Position numbers and translations under genes: made by a program. From positions 20,010,386 through 20,074,385 of the forward strand of contig JAJEKV010000003.1 of NCBI GenBank assembly GCA_021234155.1: a stretch of DNA of 64,000 bases, written 5' to 3'. Within the stretch, counting starts at the first letter, position 1, and every line of letters starts with the position of its first letter. This DNA is from Isoetes taiwanensis. Taxonomy: Eukaryota; Streptophyta; Lycopodiopsida; Isoetales; Isoetaceae. Shown here one piece after another: positions 22,051-33,434 of the stretch. The notes beneath the pieces are model-generated. The model was not told the DNA's origin. It saw only the letters and a program-made list of their open reading frames with translations, and searched no databases.

Positions 22051-22789
22051 AAGACTTTATTTAGTAAGCATGTTAGTGATACAGTTTTTTATATTCCCAA
22101 ATTAGTGATAGAATACTATATATTATTCCTTTTGTTTCATTAAGGTGTTCATGCATCTAATTCAATTATATATCAGCTTCTACTGCTTTACTATTACTGA
22201 AAATGTCCACTCCTTTGCAGGATAGATAATTCCGAAGAATTAAAACCAATTTCTCTTCTACAATCAAAACTATCTTCCCATGTTCCAGCTAAAGATTGAG
22301 CATTTGAACTCATTGTATGCACGTTTCAAACACAAGTTGGAAGAAACAATTATGTTATGTGGATTCATAGTGTATTTAGCAACACTCTGGACCAATTAAG
22401 TTTATTGTACACTGATCGCGCTTATTGTACACTGATCAAACAAAGCAGACAAAGTGATTATTCAATAATGTGCAGGCAACCTACAGAATAACCAAGGAAC
22501 TTCTAAAACATTTGCCTTCTATATTAAGAAAACTTCGCCCACTTGGACTAGACAAACAAAACGACCTTTTATATAGACCAAATGAAGACTAGAAATAAAC
22601 TAACCTTTCTATTGTAGGCCATGCCAAATGAAGACAGAATAGGTAAGTGTTTAGAATGATTTACTAAATCCAAACCTTGATGCAGCTATAAATGATCCTT
22701 TACATGAACAATTATGAGATGTCTCACGCAAGGTAACTTTCGCACCTTGAATTCAACTTTGCATAAATAACTACTAGATGTCTCACATA
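22051..22789. other. Unassigned AT-rich region
   Basis: Nothing beyond short direct repeats (GCACCTTGAATTCAAC-like) seen here. Confidence 0.5.
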
Positions 22790-23081
22790 TCTATATAACA
22801 AAAAAGGTAACATTTGCACCTTGAACTCAACAACATTTGCACCTTGAGTTCAACCCCAACATACACCCTACCATGCACACCATGTTATGGACTATTATTG
22901 CCTTCAACAAATGATCTCGCAAAAGCTTTGAAAGATGCTTTCAAAGCATCTAGCCTTAAAAGGACAGTTCAACAAAAATTCTTAGAACATAATTAAGGAC
23001 ACCTTCTCAGTTAGGAGCATTGTTGTCTTATCATTTACACGTTCCCAACTTATACCCAGCAACGCTGGGTATCCTTACTAG
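22790..23081 (+). mobile_element. Probable short non-autonomous Helitron
   Basis: The 3' end is typical of a Helitron: a hairpin ACCCAGC-AAC-GCTGGGT (23054-23070), then TATCCTTA-type sequence and CTAG (23078-23081) followed by T. A fitting 5' end, A|TCTATATAACA, lies at 22789/22790 and would give a 292-bp element. The 3' end is better supported than the 5' end. The hairpin core is the same as in the Helitron ending at 50183. Confidence 0.5.
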
Positions 23082-23283
23082 TTTTCCATAATACAATTAC
23101 GTCATGGACACTGACTCTTTCAACATCCTTTCTAATTTTTGAAGAAAATCTCAAAAGTAGTTTGGTTGTATGATCAAAAATCCCATTTTTCACTATTGAG
23201 GTATGCCAATCGGGATGGCGGCGGGGGCTGCAAGGCAGCAGACTGTGGCGACCACCTGAGCGGCTAGGGATCCGGTAAGCAGC

Positions 23284-24665
23284 ATGGCAGGTGAAGGGAT
23301 TTCCATCACTGTATTCCAGGCGATGCATCAGCCCCTCCCCAGACGAATTCCTAAGGTGGCTCGTGCTGCCCAGCAGCCGGGTTTTCATCTGAGAAGGCAC
23401 TGGATATGCCTCCAACTGGATAGGCACTGGATAGGCGGGACGGAGGCCTCGATGACTAATCCGGCTCGTGCAGGGCAGCAGATTCATCCTGCTGGGCACT
23501 CCATCGATCAAGGCCAGCAGGGAACTGGCTTCCAGGGAACTGGCCAGGGCAAATTGGTGGAGCGGGCATGCTCAATTGGCCCTTTGGGGTCTGGGCAACA
23601 GCTAACCGCCGCTGCTGTGGGCGAACTACTGGCTGTGCCCTCGGGCTCGGAGCTACCGTTGGGTGATGAGGTGCGGCATACAGCTGCTTCTCCAGGCGCG
23701 AAGGAGGGGTCAGACCCCTTCTTAGTCTGCCAACAGATGCCCCCGGCAGGCTGCCCGCAGATCTGTGCGTCCACGGGGCATATCAGCCCGCAGTTAGAGG
23801 CAGCATAACCTTCAGCTGATGTGCACGGGCCCTTCTATGATGCGGAGACAGAAATTCCAAGTAGCATGCCTCCACTGGAGACAGCAACCCCATTTCGTAG
23901 TCCAAGCTCGCCGGCTCCTACCTTACCAGAGGACCCCCTTTGCAGTGGATGAACCATCCGCACCTTATATCCGGGGGCGGTGGCAGCGGGGAGAGGGAGA
24001 TAGCGATCGGTATCAAGTCCCTCGTCAGGGGAGGGACGTCTGGTTGAGGGGCGAGGAGTCGGCTCGGCAGGCCCTGCGTGGCGTAGGAATGATATTGTGA
24101 GCAGGCTCTCACGCCCGCGGTTCTCCGAGTGGATTCGGCACACGGTGGCGCCGGCCGACACTTTCGAAGGAGGAGGCTTTGGCCTTTTCTGAATCAACAT
24201 AACAGCAGAGAGCTGCAGGTTGATCCCAGTTGTCCTCCTGCCAATATAGTCGAGGTGGATCACTAGCAGCACCTCAAGTCTATTTCCAATTTAGTCTCTT
24301 GCGCGGTGCTGGTGTACTATACCGGTGTGCTGGAGACAAGGAGGGTGGGTGGCTGGTTGCAGGCTCACTTTAAGCGACTGGGGATCTTGCCGTTTCAATC
24401 CGTAAAGTTTTTGGGTAATAACTTCTTTCTCCTCATGTTCGATGCGCCAACGACAGTGGAGAGGATAGTAGCGAGAGATGTTGACCTCATGTGGGGGAAT
24501 TATCTGATTTATCGGCACTACACGCTTGGCGTGAGTGCTCGATTTCTGTCGGCCTTGAAGATTCTTTGCTGGTTTCAGGTGATGGATCTTCCGGCAGACA
24601 TGCTACTGCCTGAGTTCATGATCGCGATTGCCAACGGGCTCGGGGGTCATATCTCTCACAAGGCC
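23284..24665 (+). pseudogene. LINE ORF1 (DUF4283-like) remnant
   Basis: The GC-rich stretch starts in an open, low-complexity frame (23284-23808). It leads, after frame breaks, to 24306-24665, where FKRLGILPFQSVKFLGNNFF, LLMFDAPTTVERIVARDVDL and LKILCWFQVMDLPADMLLPE have the form of the DUF4283 domain of plant LINE ORF1 proteins, which bind RNA. The homology stops abruptly at about 24670 where AT-rich DNA begins, so the copy is truncated. Base composition differs strongly from its surroundings. Confidence 0.6.
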
Positions 24666-24680
24666 CCCAAAAAATATCCA

Positions 24681-26338
24681 TTATTAGTATTTTATAATAG
24701 TTTTTACGTAAAACCACTATATTAAAGTAATATTACTTTGTGGATTAATATGTTGAATAACTATGACTAGTTTTTTACCACAGTTCACCATCATGATTTT
24801 TTTACAGTAGTTAGTATATTTAGTTTAGTGGTGTGTTTTAATTTTATGCTTTAAGTATGTGGTTCAATTAGAAATGTAGGCAACAAACCACTAATGATTT
24901 TAGCTTTAGTTGTTCAGTGTTTTCCTAAGAAAGTTGTTTAGATCTATTTACATGAACTAATGTTGTTTCACACGAATAAAAATGTCTCAACATTTTATCA
25001 AACTGCTAATGGTTTTTCTTTTATCAAGGTAGTGATATTTGGATAAAATAAAGGGTGTTTTGACCAATGCAATTGGTTTGGTTTAATAAAAAGAAAAAGG
25101 CATACTCACTGCGAAAACCATTATCATTTGCAAATACAAAGTGGTCATCTAGTATCAATTTTGCCATGGATTAGATTGATCTTGTTTTATCCATCAAATT
25201 CTTAATGTTTTATTCTGGTTTCCATCCAATTCTTACCAGATTACAACATGTTCATTGACCGATGTATATAATGTCAATAAGAGAATTACAGTTCATTAAA
25301 AACAGTTCAAAGGCCCAGGGAATTGAACCCTGGTATTTCCATCTAGCCCGGATAAGCAACCTATAATTTCATTTTCCAATTCCATTTTTAAATTGTACAA
25401 ATCACTTTACAAGTAATCTCATGCTTCGATTCAGCGTTGCATCATAAAATAGGAACACAGAGCAGCTTCACTGAAATCTAAATACTTCAAACTCAGAAAC
25501 TGTCTAGATTGGAAAAGATCAGAACCCATATTTATCAAAATGTGCATACCGACCTTGAAGCCAATGTTATTGGATACCACAAATGGCATACTTTGACATT
25601 TTGGGTCAAAATTTGGATGCTCAACTAACATCATATGTGGCAAATATCACGTACCTATATGTCCAATGCTTTTAAGAGAGATGTTGAAGTCAAATGCTAT
25701 GGCAGGTAATGCCATCATAGCATACACTTTTAGCAATAGCAGATATTCTCAACCTGATGCAATGGCCACTCCATCTGGTGATGAGATAGATCTACCAAGA
25801 TCACTAATTAGGACTATGCTTTGGTGTTAGTACCCAACTTAAATATAAAATAAGAGCACACCTCAAATTTGTCCACATACCTTGAACTGAGGTTTGGGAA
25901 AATAAAAATTTGTTGTCAATGACAAAAGTTTATCATCATATGCTGTAATGTCCTTCACATCTTGTTTCCTTAACTATAAAATGCCTTACCATGCTCGAAC
26001 AAGATAACCTCCAGTCCTTGGAGGTTTTTACTCTCTTCCACAGACTCTAAAACAATGTCAAAGCCAATATGTACATCCTACCTGCAATCCCCAACAAAAT
26101 AAGGATCACCTGAAAGAGTAATTACAGAAAAACATTAACTCTTTTGATCCTTTTTTATCCTGCATCCAGGTTCGTTTATGCAAAAGTGGAATAATCCATG
26201 TAGAATAGAACTGAACAAATAGGAACATATGTATCATGCCAATGCAGATGTAAAATTTTTGACCAACGGGTCCCAATAAAGGATATAAACAATTGATAAA
26301 TGGCAATGCCGTAACACATATTCTCGCTCTAAAATAAC
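24681..26338. other. Unassigned AT-rich region
   Basis: No reading frame with recognisable content. A tRNA T-arm-like hairpin near 25316-25333 (minus strand) lacks the rest of a tRNA. Confidence 0.5.
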
Positions 26339-26342
26339 CATT
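26339..26342. repeat. Target-site duplication of element C, left
   Basis: CATT, matched at 37018-37021. Confidence 0.85.
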
Positions 26343-26808
26343 AACAAAGTTTAAATTGAAACGCACGAATTTGCTCCAAACGCACTTCAAAAGGAATCTT
26401 TAAAAGATTCCCTAAAATTCCCCAAAAAAGGTCCATTTTCACGATCTATTTGTGACAAGCGTGACATTTTGGACATTTTAGGTACCCTTTTTGAGGGGGT
26501 AATTGAACTTAGCTTACATGCGAAATTGTTTATTGCCCCGTTTTGGCCCCCTAGTTTGGTATGAAAAATACTAACAAATCTAAATACAATAAAAAATTTG
26601 ACATTGAAACAAATAGCAATTCCACTAGAGCAACAAAAGCATATAATATTCAAAGTTTTTAAAACCATTACAAATTTTTAAACAAAATTGTAAAAAATGT
26701 AATACATTTGACATTCTGAACAAAGTTATATTTTGCGGCTTTAATTTCCCCCACATTTGTTGGACGATATGAATTTGAAGCATAGGTGAGCTCAAGAGGC
26801 ATATAAAA

Positions 26809-27181
26809 ATATAAATTTATACCACGTGAGCTCAAGCAGTGCACGGAGAGACAACTCGAGCGGTATAAATTTATACCGCCTGTAAGCTCAAGCGGTATAA
26901 ATTTATACCATCACCCCACAGGAAAAGAGCGGGAGCAGTATAAATTTATACCGACATTTTTTTACACGGGAAGCCACGATATAAATTTATACCGCGAGCT
27001 CTCTTTAGAAACGTTTTGCTACAACTCTAGTATGCTATAACACACAAAAAAATCATTTATATAAAACTATCTTCATGGTTATAACGTGACATTGCATAGA
27101 TATAACATGCCATGGGTTGGTTAAAACAAGGCAAAATATGTTCTACATCTCGTTTTCAGCTTGACGGTATAAATCTATACC
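26809..27181. repeat. A-type palindromes at left of element C
   Basis: Copies of the GGTATAAATTTATACC palindrome, some with a mismatch, start at 26809, 26862, 26894, 26937, 26979 and 27166. They retain the A-family sequence although the genes are gone. Confidence 0.9.
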
Positions 27182-28488
27182 GAGACTAGGAAATGTTTTT
27201 GTGAAGGAAGCTTTGGGATTTCTATATTCTAACGAATGCAGGAGTTTGTTGATGCTGGAGTTTCTTAGAGCATGAGTTTCTTCTGAAAGTGGAAGAAAAA
27301 AACATTTAGGGTTTTGTTGATGCGGCCAGTTTAGGGTTCGTGCATATGCATATGAAGGACGGAGGCGCTGGATCAGAATGAGAGATGGAGTAGCAAAGTA
27401 ATGTTGCATGCTCCTAGATCTTCTCATAGCTACTAAACGTTCCTTTTCATGCCTAGAAATCTTGCATCAGTTTATACGAGTTTTGCATCTTGGCTCTGTT
27501 TTGGCACAACCCTGAGTTTAGTTCCTGCCCATTCATGGATCTCTTGTTATATAGAGAAGAAATAACATTAGAATAGCCGAAGATTCACAAAAGGCCACTG
27601 GAAATTTGAATAGTTGGAACGCTGCGCAGCCATGTGTTAAGGTGCTGCTCTACGGATCAATGATGCTTCAGGAATAGGAGGAGCTTTTTCTTGTTTTTAT
27701 GCTGCTCATTTTGGAGACTATTGCTAGTATATTCTGCGGGGCTGAGTTCACATTTTGGCAGTCGCTGGAGAAGAGCTCTTCTAAGACAACTATCCACCAT
27801 TGCCTGAGAAGAGCCTTTTTCTACTTAAAGGTAAAAAAAAGTCGGATGTTTTTTTTGTAGTGCACTGTCCTCTGAAGTTTAGGCATATGCAGAACCTGTA
27901 GAAGTAGCAGTTGTGGAAGTAGCTCCTGTTGAAGCAGCTGTGGAAGGTGCACAAGCTCCTGTTGAAGCACTTGTCCATTGAAGAGCCTGCCCAAGTGACA
28001 CCAAAGGAAAACGGTGCAGCAGTTGCTGCGTTTTTGTATTGGGTCCCATAGACCGATTGGTCTCCGTGGACGATAAAAGTACCTTCCTTCCTTCCTTCCT
28101 CTGCTCCTAGACCTTTGTCTCCCTATGCTAGGGTATGTCTCTTAAACTTGCTCTACATATGTCTAGATTAAGATCATTTTGTTTCTATACTTGCACCAAA
28201 TCTGTCTAGATTAAGATCATTTTGAATCTCATTAACCAACTTTGGTATGCAGTATCCTGAGTTGAAACCCCCATCTTCGCCAACTCCTTCCAGGCCTTGC
28301 TGAGATGAGAACTTTGCTCGAGGTAAATTTTTACAAAGTTCTCATCTCAGCTCTGCTCCATTAGTTCTTGCAGTAGGAGAGAGATTCCATTGAGAAATGG
28401 ATCAACAAAAAATAGCTTTAACTTTTCAGGAGAAAGACCTTGGCAGCGTAAGTGAGATTGGCTTTTTGAAGATTCGAGAAGGTTCCAC
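27182..28488. other. Internal region of element C, unassigned
   Basis: Contains a short stretch resembling an Ala/Val/Glu/Pro-rich coding repeat (27877-28045, for example EPVEVAVVEVAPVEAAVE), possibly a captured gene fragment. It also holds a perfect 18-bp hairpin (28299-28316 with 28334-28351). Nothing else is recognised. Confidence 0.4.
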
Positions 28489-28492
28489 TTAT
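28489..28492. repeat. Target-site duplication of element B, left
   Basis: TTAT, matched at 35696-35699. Confidence 0.75.
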
Positions 28493-28960
28493 AACAAGAT
28501 TGCATTTGAAACGGGAGCAAATCATTGAAACGGGAGCAAAAGGAATATTCCTTAAAGATTTCCTATTTTTTTTTTTTGCAAAAAATGGCTAAAAATGAGG
28601 TGGTAAAAAAAAAAGGGGGCAGAAAAATGTATTTTGACCCCCCAAAATCACCAATCTTTTTCTCCAAACAGAGAATTGTCTATGTGAAAGTGACACTTTT
28701 TTTTGGAATTATAATTTGCCTGAATTGTCTTTTTGGAGTAAACCTCTAATTTAAGAGAACACAAATTTTGACCAAAAATCGAAGTGAAGTTTACAGCAGA
28801 AATAGTAGTATTTTCAAAATTGAAGATAAAATCTTCATATTCACATTCAAAATTTATTTCTTTTTTCCTAAGACTCAGTTATGTGCAAAAGTGTGAGGAG
28901 TGATAAGAGAGGGATCCAAGACATCTTAAATTGCTTTCGTTTATGCCATCATCGTCGGTT

Positions 28961-31245
28961 TCACTTCTTTTCAGCATCACTTGAGGAAGTGCTTGAGTTA
29001 TCTTCCTCATCACTATCAACCGACGGTGAAGCATTCCCAACCTCTTCTTCATCTTCTTCTTCGTAGTTACAAGCCTTCTTAATCAAGTTGATTGTTCTCT
29101 GGCGTAAACGATTGTCTGATTTCAATTTGAAATCATAGCACAGAATACTCACTTGTCGTAAGTCTAGCTCATCCGCATCCAACTTTCTTGGCTTTTTGCC
29201 CTTTCCTTGACTTCTCATTTCTAGCTCATACCTACCTTCAAAAGCATTTTCTGAACGTGTAGCAAGCCAATGAATCTTGAGTTTAGTCACCATGCCTTCC
29301 TCTTTGATTGTGTCAAGTACTTTGGCTATCCAAAAAGGTCTCCCCTTGTCATCCTCCTCAGTCGGAAGAGCAATCAACATACCTTTAGTAATTTCTGTGA
29401 CATTACCTGTAGGCTCATTCCTGCGTCTTGGACCGAGGTACATGACCCGGTCCTCATCTTCTGTCTTTGCGGTTTTGCTCTTTGCGCAGCAATGCTTTGA
29501 CTTTTGCACGGTTACGTGGTTGGTGGGAAGCATTAGGCCACTTAAAAGGTTCTTGCAACTGCCTCAGAGCTAGGTTCTGAATCACAGTCTTTTGTTCTAG
29601 AAAGAAGCCTCTCCACCACATTTGATCTTGTTCAGTGAAGTACTTAAAACCCGTGGAAATTCCATTTTCAATGGATTTCAAGGAAGTGACCTTCTCTCAG
29701 CTGCTTGTTGGTCACGGTGTCTACCAAGCTTCTGTTGCACAATGTCTGTTGAAGGAAGCAGGTCAAAACAATTACATGATGCAAGTACGAGAATGAAGAA
29801 CTTAAACTTACTTTTTTCGAGCTCTGTCCTTGCAGTTTCTTTTTACTCTTGATTACAAGACACGTTGAGCACCACGGACATTACAGTGTCTTGAGGAATT
29901 TTTACAAGGCCAAATTCAGTTTTCCACAATCTAGTGAAATGTGAATAAGAGATATGCTGAGATTGACTGCATGTCTCTTTGTATTCTTTGAAAACATCTT
30001 TTTTTGTGATGTTATCTGTCAAGTGATACATATTGTTGTTTGGCAATTTTTCACACGTTTCTCTGAAGTATTTCTCCATCCATGCCACAACAGCTAGGGC
30101 ATGCATTGTTACAATTCTTCCAGGCCCACAGTGGTCATCAATGCAAGGGTTTTTGTCTAATCTTTTTATGTATTGAGACATTCGGAGGAACCCAGCGGTG
30201 GCGACCATGAAGCATTTTTGACACACTTCTTGGCGATTGATATAGTGCAAGAAGTTGTGCCATCGGTCTTACATGATAAGCCAAGTAGGCATTCTGTTCT
30301 GAAATTGTCATAGAATTGTAATGGTCTCTAATTGCACGAAGTTTAGCCATGTTGAATTTGCTAATGCATCCCAACGAACAGCATGTAGCTCTGAGAATTT
30401 TTCTCATTTTCTGCTCGTCCATCAGATTTCTTCTTCTTATGGAAGAACATGCTCTCAAGCTGAAATCTACTTTGAATTTCTTAGAAGATTGGTTAGAGAA
30501 CATATAATCTCGTTGTTCCTTGTCAGGGTCTTCATCCTCTGATGAGAGTTCCACTCTAGGAGTGACCTCCTCTTCTCTTAGTGGTGTGTTTCTGGAGGAA
30601 AATAAACCACGTGACACAGTACCCAGAAAATTCGGAGGGACAGTGTTAAATGTAGGTGATTGGCCATAGGATGATGTTGCTTGATTGTGTTGGCTAGGTG
30701 TCGTGTCAAACATTGCTCTTATTGATGTTTGAAATTCTGCAAACCCGTGTGTCACAACATTTATGGGAGGAGGTGGGGACCCTACATTGCCTACAACAGC
30801 GTCTTCATTTGTGCACAAGTCATGGTGAGAAAAGTCATGGAGAATTTCACATTCTTGTGGGCGTGTTGCAGACCTTGTACTTGTTCCTGCTACAAATAGT
30901 GGGGGCAGTCTTTGTCGAGACATCTGTCGTCTTTGCAAAGGCATCTGCGCAGCTTTCGGTGATGGTAAAAAGGAGGTGGTAGCCCTCAGGTATGCAGTGG
31001 AGATGGAACGAAGGGAGAAGGCAACCTACACTTGAAAGGGCTCGGGGAGGGTTGGAAAGGTGGTGGCAGTCTACTATGTGATGGACTTGGAGAATCGTCA
31101 AGGAGTAACAAGGATGTTGTAGAGGCAGGAGATGAGGAATCCTGGGCACCAGGCAAAAACACATGCTCATTGGGCGTTTCCTCTGAAGTAGAGGAACTCG
31201 GTGCCACAAAAGGTGGTGGAAGTCTGTTCTGGATGCGATTAACCA
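28961..31245 (-). pseudogene. Transposase of element B, catalytic core deleted
   Basis: From ATG 31245 the product begins with Pro-rich RLPPPF repeats. After a frame break near 30985 it continues (30944-30138) to the Cys motif CCSLGC and AYHVRP, both aligned with element A. Next come YINRQEVCQKC, KNPCIDDHCGPGRIVTMHAL and YHLTDNITKKDVFKEYKE (30250-29843). A short exon (KLGRHRDQQAAERR) then jumps directly to GISTGFKYFTEQDQMWWRGF, which lies after the catalytic core in A. The roughly 700 bp holding the DGMDQ, LDN and GHTHD motifs are missing. The C-terminal Tudor/BAH-like module (KGMLIALPTE, FWIAKVLD, LKIHWLATRSENAF) and the acidic tail (29533-28961) are intact. It cannot be an active transposase but could still bind DNA or chromatin. 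Confidence 0.75.
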
Positions 31246-31539
31246 TCTTCAAACACTTCAACTAGAAGAGAGACGGAAGCAGCTTTTGCACGTTTGCTAT
31301 TCGAGAATACGAAGTGTCAAGCCAAGGAGAAGTCTGCTATTCCGGAATACAAGTTAGCACACATTTTGAACCAAACGTATTCCGGTATACATAGAAATGA
31401 ACATGTGTCTGAAGTAGACCTTTAAAAAGGAAATTTGTGGCGCTCATTCGTGTATTCCGAATTCGTTGCTCCAGGCGCTCCGATTTAGCGCCTTCAAAAA
31501 CTTCTGCTCGACCTTATTCCGTTTTACATAGCACGCAGC
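31246..31539. promoter_or_regulatory. Divergent promoter of element B with palindromes
   Basis: A 294-bp gap between the two start codons. TATTCCGGAATA-type palindromes, partly degenerate, start at 31298, 31338 and 31378 (40-bp spacing), with weaker copies near 31453 and 31514. Position and spacing regularity parallel the promoter of element A although the palindrome sequence is unrelated. Confidence 0.6.
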
Positions 31540-33231
31540 ATGGAGAGGTAAGGGAAAAAAGTACAATGTACGGGCAGATTCTAGAAATGTGGTTTGGGCG
31601 GAGGCCGAAGTGTATTCCGGAATACACTTTGGCCTTCCGCGCTCAACAAAAGTGTATTCCGGAATACACTTTGGCCTAAAGCGCTAGGCCAAAGTGTATT
31701 CTGGAATACACTTTGGCCTTCAGCTCAAACTACTTTTGCTACAAAAATATTAAATTTAGTGCATTTTTAAGCGCTTTAGCAGTAAAATGTAGATGTTTTT
31801 ATTCCGGAATAGACTTTCTAGTTTACTTTGCTTTAACTAAAACAGTTTGTTACTCGCTTGTTGCAGTCAGGAACATGGGGTCCAAAAACAGAAACAAAAC
31901 ATCAAAATCACCACAAAGAAACGCCCGCCACCAAAAGACCAAGAGACGACTGCGATACAAGTGTACGAGAATTTTCAAACGCAGTGGTACGTGACGAGAG
32001 GTTTCGCAGGAAAGTACAGCAATGTCACTTTCCTGTACGTCTGTCGTAGCCCTGGGCAAAAACGGTACGACGAGTCTGAGTTTCCGTGCATGGGATCCAT
32101 ACAGCACGCGGAGCCAGCAGCTGGGCAGAGCAAACAAGCAAGACTTTCTATTAAGACTTCACAAGGCTACTTTGTTCTTGATGTAGCATTCTTTAAGCTT
32201 TCAAACGTGCATCCTACACGGCTTTACAATTACATTGCCCACTACATAAATAAGCTGCCAATGTCAACAATCATTAGGACGGTTTCAAGCAGCAGAAGTG
32301 AAGCACTGGACTACAGTGCTTCTGAAGTAGAAGAAGGTGGAGATGATGAGGAGGAGGAACCTGGGACTGATGAGGACATTGCAAATTCGGCTGAGTCCGA
32401 ACCTGAAGAACCCCCACCACCACCACCAAAGAAGCAAAGACAAACTGTGGCTGCTAAGGAGCCCAAGAAAAAAAAGACCGCGGTACTTGCCATTGAAGAT
32501 GCACCCCAGGCAACAGGGAAAAAAACAAAGGGGAAGGCCAAGGCCCCAGGGGTTGCAATAAAAGAAAAAAAAATAGACAAGACGGTTGAAAGGATGGAAG
32601 AAATTAATAAAATAAATATGTTCAAGGAGTAATTTATCTTCCTGTCACCTGCATGAAGCTGCCACCTAAGGACGACACAGGAGAGAGACCACTACAGGTG
32701 AGAAACATTTATGCGGATCACGTTAGAAATTTAAAAGACAGGACAAGGAGTAACCCAAATGCACATGTTGCTCCAATAGTTGTTCTTGTCGACAGAAGCC
32801 AGTGCATGGACCCGGCAAATTATGACAGAGAGAATGCAGATCATTACACACATTATGTGCTGGGTGGAAACCATAGCTTCAAAGCTCGGAGGCAACTTTT
32901 TAAAGAAAAAGAAAATCCAAGATACCTTTCCGTCCTCTGTGCAGTGTATTGTGGCCTGACTGATGAAGAGGCGAAAATAGTGGCCAAAACACACAATGCA
33001 GATAATGAGTACAAACTCAAAATGAGTTTTGTAGATAAAATTAGATTCATGCACAGAGAGTACCTAATATTTAAAGAGAAATATGGAGAAGATCTTAAGA
33101 AGCCAGGGCCATCATTGGAGCTTAAGGAGGCGTGCGCAATAGAGTGCTGCCTAAAGTATGATGAAGCAAACAAGAGGCACTCTCTGATCAGCCACGACAA
33201 TTGGTTTCAACTGGCCTTCAGGGATGGCAGG
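31540..33231 (+). pseudogene. ParB-methyltransferase gene of B, N-terminal and ParB part
   Basis: Exon 1 is 8 nt (31540-31547, ATGGAGAG, then GTAAGG), as in element A. Joined to the acceptor at 31866 it reads MESQEHGVQKQKQNIK. Exon 2 (31867-33231) encodes the N-terminal module (QWYVTRGFAGKYSNVTFLYV, RLYNYIAHYI), an acidic and Pro/Lys-rich linker (EEEEPGTDEDIANSAESEPE, PPPPPP), and the ParB-like domain. That domain has NPNAHVAPIVVLVDRSQC, YVLGGNHSFKARRQL (32860-32904), VYCGLTDEEAKIVAKTHNAD and SFVDKIRFMHREY. A single frameshift at about 32628 splits linker and ParB part. The Pro-Ile-Val-Val strand, the Gly-Gly-Asn-His...Ala loop and the Asp-Glu-Glu-Ala...His-Asn helix are what I rely on for the ParB/sulfiredoxin-fold call. 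No database search was possible. Confidence 0.7.
31611..31811. repeat. Palindromes in first intron of B, 42-bp spacing
   Basis: TGTATTCCGGAATACA starts at 31611 and 31653, and a one-mismatch copy at 31695, exactly 42 bp apart. They sit within a longer palindrome that extends through AAAG/CTTT and GGCC/GGCC. A further copy lies at 31800-31811. All are in the intron after the 8-nt first exon. Confidence 0.95.
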
Positions 33232-33242
33232 GTAAGCACATC

Positions 33243-33342
33243 TGTATTCTGGAATAGCCCTCGCACTTTAGTGTCAGGCCAAAGTGTATTCTGGAATACA
33301 CTTTGGCCTTCAGTGCTAGGACAAAGTGTATTCCGGAATACA
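33243..33342. repeat. Palindrome array in intron of B, 42-bp spacing
   Basis: Palindromes of the TGTATTCYGGAATACA type start at 33243, 33285 and 33327, again exactly 42 bp apart. They lie in the intron 33232-33434, which is orthologous to the intron of element A that holds the eight-palindrome array. Isolated copies also occur in the next intron (33714-33729) and the last intron (34455-34468). Confidence 0.95.
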
Positions 33343-33434
33343 CTTTATACACTTCGGCCTTTGTTTCATTTTTATTGTAGCTCATTTCTAAAAGATTTTC
33401 TCCAATGTAACTTACAATATGTTGTTTGCTATAG

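Noticed and set aside
23819..24272. Several overlapping GC-rich open frames on both strands
   Set aside because: They lie in a LINE ORF1 remnant with high GC content, where stop codons are rare by composition.
25310..25345. tRNA gene on the minus strand (T-arm CAGGGTTCAATTCCCTG)
   Set aside because: Only the T-arm hairpin fits; no anticodon or acceptor stem can be folded. At most a tRNA-derived SINE trace.
32311..32625. Minus-strand Ser/Gly/Phe-rich frame
   Set aside because: Antisense shadow of the acidic and Pro/Lys-rich linker of the B gene.
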